64,000 nt of DNA from Bacteroidales bacterium (lineage in GTDB: Bacteria > Bacteroidota > Bacteroidia > Bacteroidales > UBA932): positions 1 to 64,000 of the forward strand of contig JAFZOU010000039.1 in assembly GCA_017550525.1 (NCBI GenBank), written 5' to 3'. Under the pieces are notes generated by a model that saw only the letters and a list, made by a program, of their open reading frames with translations, was not told the DNA's origin and did no database searches. Both the position numbers and the translations under genes were made by a program. This document shows, one piece after another, positions 58,304 to 64,000 of this stretch (the first letter of the stretch is position 1; each line of letters begins with the position of its first letter).

Positions 58304-59203
58304 TTAAAAATCTTCGTCAGTAAGGGTTCCGGGCAGGGTAAGTCCTACAGGCAGAAGCTTGGACCAGCCGTTTGTGGGATTGTCGAGGTCATTGGGTCCT
58401 GCGAACTTTACTGCAGTTCTATTGTCAAGAGTCTTTGAAGAGAAGGTTTTCTGATAAGTGTTGACACCGTTGGAAAGATTTAATTTCCAGTTCCTGGCAC
58501 CCCTGGCCCAATAATTGACAAATACAAAGGTCTGAAGATCGCCGCCATAAGAGCTGAAATAATGTTTGCCTCCCCATCCTGAACTGACAGAACTGCCGTT
58601 CCAGCCGTAGCTGTTCCCTTGAACACCGATGTGAGACAGGAGCATCGAACCGCCATCAGCTTCTTGGATGTACCAACCGCTTCCGGTCAGGCCTGTAATA
58701 GATATTTGGGCTACAATGATCTCATTATCCAGAGAAAGATTCAGAGTAGCTTTCAGTTTGTTTTCATCAACCGTATAATCGATTTTTTCTGCCAATAAGA
58801 ATAGGCTGGTTCCATCTGCCGAGCCGTCGAACTTGACATTGCCTCCATATGTGATGGTTGGAGTTTCCGATGAATACACGGCAAATAGTTTTCCGGACGT
58901 GCCAAGGGCAGCCTCCACGTTTGCGCCGGGAGCGTAAGCCCAACTGCTTCCGTTATAGGTCATTATGAGTAGATCGTCAGCCGAGGCAGGCGTTGAATTA
59001 AAGAAGACATATACTTTGTCTCCATTTTCCCAGGCGGATTTCACGGCCTTTGTGCGGCTGTCGAAACCGTCGCGGTTTACGGTAATGTCGAACTTAATGG
59101 TAGAGGTCTGGATTTCTTCCTCAACCTGGGGCTCCGAGAGTTTATTGCAAGATACTACGGAGCAGGCAGCTACAACTGCAAGAGCATAAAATAATTTTCT
59201 CAT
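58304..59203 (-). CDS. Fimbrillin-like lipoprotein, cluster B first gene
   Basis: 299 residues from ATG 59203 (an ATG at 59218 would add five residues). Lipobox VVSC. Begins its mature part with IKFDITVNRDGFDSRTKAVK and WENGDKVYVFF, the fimbrillin-like N-terminal pattern also seen in its neighbour and in cluster A. It lies 17 nt after the short peptide gene. Confidence 0.75.
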   Translation of the reverse strand: MRKLFYALAVVAACSVVSCNKLSEPQVEEEIQTSTIKFDITVNRDGFDSRTKAVKSAWENGDKVYVFFNSTPASADDLLIMTYNGSSWAYAPGANVEAALGTSGKLFAVYSSETPTITYGGNVKFDGSADGTSLFLLAEKIDYTVDENKLKATLNLSLDNEIIVAQISITGLTGSGWYIQEADGGSMLLSHIGVQGNSYGWNGSSVSSGWGGKHYFSSYGGDLQTFVFVNYWARGARNWKLNLSNGVNTYQKTFSSKTLDNRTAVKFAGPNDLDNPTNGWSKLLPVGLTLPGTLTDEDF

Positions 59204-59220
59204 TTTTCTGTCCTCCATAA

Positions 59221-59361
59221 TTAAGCGTCCCAGTCTACTTCTGGTTCGAATCCTTCAAATAATACCGGGTCTGCAGAGCCGGGAAGAAGGCAGCATGAGC
59301 AATCCCCACTCAACATTACCATCTCGCACTCAGGCGAAACATAGTTTAGTTTTTTTGTCAT
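59221..59361 (-). CDS. Short cysteine-containing peptide gene of cluster B
   Basis: 46 residues: MTKKLNYVSPECEMVMLSGD, then CSCC, LLPGSADP and an acidic, aromatic tail ending DWDA. It has four Cys, three of them in CSCC. No signal peptide. The Tyr-x-SerPro-hydrophobic-Cys layout resembles the cluster A peptide, and both are first in their operon. It is too short for most gene finders. Function unknown; regulatory peptide, secreted signal or modified peptide are all possible. Confidence 0.65.
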   Translation of the reverse strand: MTKKLNYVSPECEMVMLSGDCSCCLLPGSADPVLFEGFEPEVDWDA

Positions 59362-59430
59362 AGGAATATGGATTAATATTACATGTTTTTCTCAAAACGC
59401 AAAGTTCGGGATCTTTATCCTTCACGCCAA

Positions 59431-59446
59431 TACATAAATTTATGTA
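59431..59446. promoter_or_regulatory. Perfect 16-nt palindrome between cluster B and its divergent kinase gene
   Basis: TACATAAATTTATGTA lies 24 nt upstream of the kinase -7 box and 70 nt upstream of the peptide ATG. A candidate binding site for the LuxR-type response regulator. Confidence 0.45.
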
Positions 59447-59469
59447 TGCGGTAAATGCGAATAAAGGTT

Positions 59470-59477
59470 TATCTTTG
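59470..59477 (+). promoter_or_regulatory. -7 box of the histidine kinase gene, near-leaderless
   Basis: Perfect TATCTTTG ending 5 nt before the ATG at 59483. Confidence 0.62.
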
Positions 59478-59482
59478 TAAAG

Positions 59483-61291
59483 ATGAAAAGGTTTGTGGCT
59501 CTGATGGCCGTTTTAATGGCGTTGTCCTCCGCGCTCGTGGCGCAGGAGACGGCGGACCTGTATTCTATTGCGGAGGAGCAGTACTTTAATGGCCAGTACG
59601 GCGCTGCAATACGCACTGCGCTTGAAGGGTTGCAGCAAGCCCCGGCAAAGGACTCGGAAGAATCAGCAGTGGAACTCTACTCCATCCTTGGAGCATCATA
59701 TTCCAGGATGGGGGCGTTTGACAAGGCGGCCGATTATTTCTTCCGTTGTTATGAATATGACAGGAAAGAGGGCAATCCAGAGGGTATGACATCGTCCCTG
59801 ATAAACCTTGCATCGATGTACGTTTACGCCGGGAAACCAGAGCTGGCGGAAAATGAAGCTCTTGAAGCTATCGACAACGAAAGACCTCTAGGAAGGCCTT
59901 ATAAGCTGGCAATGGCCTACGGAAAAGCCTGTGACGTATACCATGCCCTGAAACAGGAAGAGAAAGCCCTGGAGTATGCCAACCTTGCCGTATCAACGGC
60001 CAGGGAAACGGAAGACGCCGGAGCGGAAGCCATCCGCAGGAGCCAGAGGGCATATCCTCTTCTGGCAATGAACAGGTATAAGGAGGCGGAGGCCGATTTA
60101 TCTTTTTCGGAGAAGATTTTCAGCCAGAACGGCAATCGGCAGTCACTGGCAATAGTGTACTTCCAGCTTGCCGGATTATATGAAAAGACCGGCCGGAATG
60201 CATCGGCCACTTCATATTATAGAAAGGCCTTGGAACTTTCCAGGGAACTGCCGGACAAGCCGCTGGAGCAGAAGATATGCAACTCTTTCTCGGCACATAT
60301 TAAAAAATCGGCCCCGGATGAGGCATATGAGCTATTAAGCCGATCGGCCCAATTGCAGGAGGAGATATCAAAGAGCGAGAGCGACAACGCCCTTGAACTT
60401 TTCAATATCGAGTATGAGACCGCCAAGAAGGAAGAGCAGATTGCAGCACAGGAGAGGGCTCTGCACGCCGAAAAACAGCGGACGTTCGTTCTGATAGTAT
60501 TACTGTTGGTATTGATTGTTGCGGCAATTATTACGGCAATCACTGCGTATGAATCCAAGAAAGACAAGGAAAAACTCCGGCAGAGCAACGCACAGAAGGA
60601 TTTTCTTTTCAAGGTAATATCGCACGATATAATGTCGCCGGCAATAGCTATGCTCAGAGGTATTCAAATGCTTCGGAGCCATTCAGGTGACGGCATTCTT
60701 GAAAGAGACTCGGAGGTCCTGGTCCAGCTGGAAAGGCAGGCGGAATCGGAAGTGGAACTTATTGACAATGTAATGCGCTGGGCCCGTAACAAGGAAGATT
60801 CTTCTTCCCGTGACAAGGCCCGTTTCGATATAGTGAGTATGTCCCGTGAGGCCATGAAACAGTATAGGGGAGGAGCATTGCAAAAAGGGATAAGCCTTGA
60901 GCTGTATAGCCCCTCTGACAGCATTGTAGTATATTCAAACAGGAATCATCTCCTCATTGCCTTAAGGAATCTCTTGTCAAATGCCATAAAGTTCTCTCAT
61001 GAGGGAGGGCGGGTTTCAGTAAGGATTCAAGACTCAGAAGACGGAACAAATCTAAGTGTTGAGGATAGTGGAATAGGTATTCCTGCCGATAAACTGGACA
61101 GTATCTACAACTCGGAGTCATCTTTCAGGCGTCCGGGTACAGTCGGGGAACCAAGCCATGGATTGGGGCTTGCGGTGAGCCGGGACCTTGTGGCGGCAAT
61201 AGGCGGACGTTTGGATGTGAGAAGCGTTGAGGGCAAGGGCAGCATTTTTACAATTCATATACCTGCGGGAGGGGGTGAAGGAAATGGGTGA
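59483..61291 (+). CDS. TPR-containing sensor histidine kinase
   Basis: 602 residues. Signal peptide (to LVAQ), then about 290 residues of TPR-like repeats (AEEQYFNGQYGAAIRTALEGL, SYSRMGAFDKAADYFFRCYEY, in parts), a coiled coil, one membrane helix (VLIVLLLVLIVAAIITAI), then HisKA with the phospho-acceptor in SHDIMSPA (His about 381) and HATPase with NLLSNAIKFSHEGG, DSGIGIP and GLGLAVSRDL. It senses through outer TPRs and phosphorylates the regulator that follows; the genes overlap by 8 nt. Divergent from cluster B. Confidence 0.92.
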   Translation: MKRFVALMAVLMALSSALVAQETADLYSIAEEQYFNGQYGAAIRTALEGLQQAPAKDSEESAVELYSILGASYSRMGAFDKAADYFFRCYEYDRKEGNPEGMTSSLINLASMYVYAGKPELAENEALEAIDNERPLGRPYKLAMAYGKACDVYHALKQEEKALEYANLAVSTARETEDAGAEAIRRSQRAYPLLAMNRYKEAEADLSFSEKIFSQNGNRQSLAIVYFQLAGLYEKTGRNASATSYYRKALELSRELPDKPLEQKICNSFSAHIKKSAPDEAYELLSRSAQLQEEISKSESDNALELFNIEYETAKKEEQIAAQERALHAEKQRTFVLIVLLLVLIVAAIITAITAYESKKDKEKLRQSNAQKDFLFKVISHDIMSPAIAMLRGIQMLRSHSGDGILERDSEVLVQLERQAESEVELIDNVMRWARNKEDSSSRDKARFDIVSMSREAMKQYRGGALQKGISLELYSPSDSIVVYSNRNHLLIALRNLLSNAIKFSHEGGRVSVRIQDSEDGTNLSVEDSGIGIPADKLDSIYNSESSFRRPGTVGEPSHGLGLAVSRDLVAAIGGRLDVRSVEGKGSIFTIHIPAGGGEGNG

Positions 61292-61919
61292 TGATGTGAG
61301 GCTTATGTTGGTGGATGACCATCCGCTTATGCTGATGGGTATAGCATCGATGCTCTCTGGAAAGGGAATAGAGATTGTGGGGACCGCCAGTAACGGAAGT
61401 GAGGCCTTGGAAATGGTGCCCCAGTTGAAGCCGGACGTGATGATGCTGGATATAATGATGCCGGTTATGGATGGCATAGAACTGGCCAGAAGGATGAGGG
61501 CCTTGTATCCTGATGTTGCGCTCCTTGTATTGTCAAGCGATTCGTCACTTGCGTCTTTGGAAGTGCTCCTCAATATCGGCATAGACGGTTTTCTCTCAAA
61601 GACCAGCGATGCCCCCGTTATGCTTGATGCCGTCAAGAGCGTAGCCGCCGGTTATGAGTATTATGGCACCGACATTGCGCGTCTAATTGAGCGGATAAGC
61701 CTTGCCAAGAAGGCTTCGGATAGCATCTTCACGCCACGGGAACTAGATGTGATACGTTTCAGCTGCCAGGGCCTTCAATACAAGGAAATAGCCGAGCGAC
61801 TGGGAATCCGATACCTCACGGTTGTTACTATCAAAAACAACATTTTCAGGAAGCTGGGTATAAACAATACAGTCGAACTGGTCGTTTATGCTATCAAGAA
61901 TGAGTTGATAACCTTATAA
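61284..61919 (+). CDS. LuxR/NarL-family response regulator
   Basis: 211 residues from ATG 61284. Receiver domain with LVDDHPL, phospho-acceptor Asp56 in MMLDIMMP, conserved Ser/Lys in LSSDSS and FLSKTSD; C-terminal GerE HTH (FTPRELDVIRFSCQGLQYKE). Coupled to the kinase. Likely DNA target: the divergent intergenic region with the 16-nt palindrome. Confidence 0.93.
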   Translation: MGDDVRLMLVDDHPLMLMGIASMLSGKGIEIVGTASNGSEALEMVPQLKPDVMMLDIMMPVMDGIELARRMRALYPDVALLVLSSDSSLASLEVLLNIGIDGFLSKTSDAPVMLDAVKSVAAGYEYYGTDIARLIERISLAKKASDSIFTPRELDVIRFSCQGLQYKEIAERLGIRYLTVVTIKNNIFRKLGINNTVELVVYAIKNELITL

Positions 61920-61930
61920 CAAATATTTTC

Positions 61931-61963
61931 CGGCCCTCATGTTTTTTGAGGGCCGTTTTTTTT
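61931..61963 (+). terminator. Intrinsic terminator after the kinase/regulator pair
   Basis: CGGCCCTCA-TGTTTT-TTGAGGGCCG followed by eight T. Confidence 0.92.
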
Positions 61964-61964
61964 G

Positions 61965-61972
61965 TATATTTG
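61965..61972 (+). promoter_or_regulatory. -7 box directly after the terminator
   Basis: TATATTTG, 18 nt before the ATG of the small ORF at 61991. Confidence 0.55.
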
Positions 61973-61990
61973 CGGGAACGACAGTCGTCT

Positions 61991-62161
61991 ATGAAGGAGA
62001 AAAAGGATAATTCTTTAAAGTCACCAGCAGCATCTTACGGCAGCAAGGTGAGATTGGGTGATATAGTTCCTATACCAATGGAGAACGCGGATGAAACGCT
62101 GCATTCTATGGGGTATGTAACGCACGAAGATTTGGTGAATCATCTTTCAAAGCATATGTAG
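61991..62161 (+). CDS. Small protein of unknown function, possibly frameshifted
   Basis: 56 residues starting MKEKKDNSLKSPAASYGSK and including GYVTHEDLVNHLSKHM. After the stop (62159-62161) the -1 frame stays open and reads YVDDYSFDEWKCTDKSFL to a TAA at 62211-62213, which looks like real protein sequence. One extra base in the AAA run near 62149-62151 would join the two. Either the gene is broken by a one-base deletion, it shifts frame, or the extension is chance. I do not recognise the family. Followed by rpiB. Confidence 0.55.
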   Translation: MKEKKDNSLKSPAASYGSKVRLGDIVPIPMENADETLHSMGYVTHEDLVNHLSKHM

Positions 62162-62234
62162 ATGATTACTCCTTTGACGAGTGGAAGTGCACGGACAAGT
62201 CGTTTCTTTAATGAATTTGATTATTGATCATATT

Positions 62235-62666
62235 ATGAAAATCGGCATTTGCAATGACCACGCAGGCGTGGAGTACAAGTTCAAACTGGTGAAGATGCTT
62301 CAGAAAAGGGGTATCGAGGTTGTGAATTACGGCACTGACACAGAGGCTAGCGTAGACTACCCGGATTATGCCCACAGGCTGGCCCAGGCCGTGGAGGGCG
62401 GGGAAGTGGACCTTGGAATAGCGCTCTGCGGCACCGGCAACGGAATGGCCATCACCCTCAACAAGCACCAGGGAATCCGCGCGGGCCTTGCGTGGGGCAC
62501 TGCCATCGGCCATCTTGTGGCTCAACATAACAACGCCAACGTCCTTGTGCTTCCGGCACGCTTCATCTCCTATCGCCTTGCATCGGCCATAGTGCGTGAA
62601 TGGCTTGACACTCCCTTCGAGGGCGGCCGCCATCAGAAACGCATAGACAAAATGCCCTGCAGATGA
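62235..62666 (+). CDS. rpiB: RpiB/LacA/LacB family sugar-phosphate isomerase
   Basis: 143 residues from ATG 62235. Catalytic and binding features: NDHAGVEYK near the start, YPDYAHRLA, and the anion-hole loop ALCGTGNGMAI with the catalytic Cys. Most likely ribose 5-phosphate isomerase B of the pentose phosphate pathway. The frame extends 18 codons upstream but the ATG at 62235 gives the family start MKIGICNDHAG. Overlaps truB by 4 nt. Confidence 0.92.
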   Translation: MKIGICNDHAGVEYKFKLVKMLQKRGIEVVNYGTDTEASVDYPDYAHRLAQAVEGGEVDLGIALCGTGNGMAITLNKHQGIRAGLAWGTAIGHLVAQHNNANVLVLPARFISYRLASAIVREWLDTPFEGGRHQKRIDKMPCR

Positions 62667-63616
62667 ATTTTACCTCAGACATCGCGGATTACCCGGAGGG
62701 AATAGTCCTTGCGGTGGATAAGCCGTACAGGTGGACATCGGCCGATGTAATCCGTAAACTCAAGTACGCCGCCATCAAGCACTTCGGGAAGAAAAACCTG
62801 AAGGTGGGGCACGCCGGCACGCTGGACCCTCTGGCTACGGGCGTGCTGCTGGTGTGTATCGGCAATGCGTGCAAACGGGCGCAGGAACTGCAGGACCACC
62901 CCAAGGAATATATCGCGCGTATACGCTTTGGCGCCACAACTCCTTCCTATGACCTTGAGAAGGAGGTGGACCGCCGATTCCCCTATGAGCATATCACGGC
63001 TTCATCCGTCCGTGACGCCCTGCCGGCATTCCTTGGCGAGCAGGAGCAGGTGGCTCCGCTCTTTTCCGCCAAAAGCGTAGACGGTGTCCGTGCGTACGAA
63101 CTTGCCCGGAAACTCTACCGCTCAGGCCGATTCTCGGAACTGGACTCCGCCGCCCTGGAAACCCTCCAGCGTAACAAGATCGTGATCTCTGAACTGGAAT
63201 TGCTGGACTTCTCTGCGGGTGATGGAGATAGAGTCCGGGGGGCTTGTCCACCCCCGGACAAGTGTAGGGGGAGGGGCCCGCAGACTGAAGGGACGGTGAG
63301 CAAGCTTGCTTGGTCACCGGCACTGCAGGCTGTGGGAGGGGCCGGAGTTGAGCGAAGCGAAACGGAGTCCCCCCGGACTCTATCTCCATCACCATCGGCA
63401 CGCATCAACGTAGCTGATACATCGGCCCTGGGGCTGCCGGAGGCGGTTATTCGGATTGCGTGCAGCAAAGGCACCTACATCCGGGCGTTTGCGCGTGACC
63501 TTGGGGAGGCGCTGGGCTCCGGAGGGCACCTCTCCGGCCTCATCCGCACCTGCAGCGGCTCCTTCCGTCTGGAGGATGCCCTCTCCCTTGACGCCGCCCT
63601 CGCACTGCTGCAATAG
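62663..63616 (+). CDS. truB: tRNA pseudouridine-55 synthase with in-frame repeat insertion
   Basis: 317 residues. Motifs: LAVDKPYRWTSADVI, catalytic Asp55 in GHAGTLDPLATG, APLFSAKSVDGVRAYELAR, and CSKGTYIRAFARDLG. Without the insertion it would be about 258 residues. Residues about 186-244 (DGDRVRGACPPPDK to PSPSARI) come from a 176-bp palindromic element placed between ELELLDF and VIRIACSKGTYIR, a loop position. The frame stays open and the catalytic parts are intact, so the enzyme may still work. Confidence 0.93.
   Translation: MNFTSDIADYPEGIVLAVDKPYRWTSADVIRKLKYAAIKHFGKKNLKVGHAGTLDPLATGVLLVCIGNACKRAQELQDHPKEYIARIRFGATTPSYDLEKEVDRRFPYEHITASSVRDALPAFLGEQEQVAPLFSAKSVDGVRAYELARKLYRSGRFSELDSAALETLQRNKIVISELELLDFSAGDGDRVRGACPPPDKCRGRGPQTEGTVSKLAWSPALQAVGGAGVERSETESPRTLSPSPSARINVADTSALGLPEAVIRIACSKGTYIRAFARDLGEALGSGGHLSGLIRTCSGSFRLEDALSLDAALALLQ
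63218..63393 (+). repeat. Variable-arm palindromic element inside truB
   Basis: Perfect 25-bp inverted arms at 63218-63242 and 63369-63393 (outer end GGTGATGGAGATAGAGTCC). The core has CCACCCCCGG, GTAGGGGGAGGGGCCC (63264-63279), several hairpins, TGGGAGGGGCCGG and TGAGCGAAGCGA. It is related to the ribF and pnp-glsA cores but longer; the arms share nothing with theirs. Confidence 0.85.
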
Positions 63617-63722
63617 CCGTTGAATGGAACCAATTGAGCATCAATGGTTTATGTAAAATGCCTGCAACGATTTCATTGCGGGCATTTTGCATAATAGCCA
63701 GTATATCAATGATTTACATTCG
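63617..63722 (+). repeat. 3'-end structured repeat, copy 7
   Basis: Directly after the truB stop: CGTTGAATGGAAC, ATCAATGGTTTATG, the palindrome TAAAATGCCTGCAACGA / TTGCGGGCATTTTGCA (63655-63691), then ATATCAATGATTTACATTCGAC. Same centre type as copy 5; ends can pair (GAATG/CATTC). Confidence 0.75.
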
Positions 63723-63741
63723 ACGGGCGCAGCCGCGATGA

Positions 63742-64000
<259 letters not shown>

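Noticed and set aside
62161..62226. 21-codon ORF MITPLTSGSARTS...
   Set aside because: Very short, with no conserved look; the overlapping frame (DDYSFDEWKC) is more protein-like.

Overview
The window looks like a chromosome segment from an uncultured Bacteroidota bacterium, most likely a gut-type Bacteroidales; I cannot name a genus. The evidence is: Bacteroidetes-type promoters (-7 box TAnnTTTG, usually TATCTTTG, in several cases with TTTG 19-20 nt upstream); mostly no Shine-Dalgarno; a small AURKAIP1/COX24-type ribosomal protein; fimbrillin-like lipoproteins; a glycine-lipid acyltransferase pair; a glycogen synthase-phosphorylase fusion; and a TraR/DksA-type protein without zinc cysteines. 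Base composition is moderately GC-rich by eye.

Layout. 1-4383 (minus): lon-ung-coaD-thioredoxin-like gene, translationally coupled. 4567-6679 (plus): HU, a 29-residue ribosomal protein and rng. 6879-9958: Zn-peptidase, alr, DJ-1-like protein, tadA. 10010-13179 (plus): engB-prs-small membrane protein-der. 13297-17127: nadE, an acyltransferase, xseA-xseB. 17136-27807 (plus): glycogen/alpha-glucan cluster (glgB, debranching enzyme, GT4, GH57, synthase-phosphorylase fusion broken by an in-frame TAG). 27798-31020: ribF, greA, HIT protein, thioredoxin-like lipoprotein. 31114-36930: tsaB-cvpA, then divergent ileS-dksA-like-lspA-tRNA-Ser. 37132-41553 (minus): accessory genes (RhuM-Fic; an ECF sigma/anti-sigma operon; a winged-helix regulator with a membrane protein). 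41581-46993: first small-peptide/lipoprotein cluster with a divergent TPR-LuxR membrane regulator. 47028-48987: tRNA-Val, acetyl-xylan-esterase-like lipoprotein, tRNA-Ser, GtrA. 48974-54286 (minus): tight five-gene operon (glsA, glsB, GH3, NlpC/P60, dipeptide epimerase). 54435-57217: pnp and rpsO. 57392-61919: second small-peptide/lipoprotein cluster with a divergent histidine kinase/response regulator pair. 61991-64000: a small ORF, rpiB, truB and the start of gltX.

The most unusual content lies outside ordinary genes. (1) A palindromic insertion family has a shared GC-rich core but perfect terminal arms of different sequence in each copy; it sits in frame inside ribF and truB and between pnp and glsA. 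(2) A second family of about 90-120 bp structured repeats lies at gene 3' ends. (3) The 7-mer GGCCGAT/ATCGGCC occurs about 110 times by hand count, roughly tenfold more than expected, often using codons that look uncommon here. (4) Two matched loci pair a short peptide and two surface lipoproteins with a divergent TPR-type signalling gene. (5) The glycogen synthase-phosphorylase fusion carries an in-frame amber codon in otherwise intact sequence.
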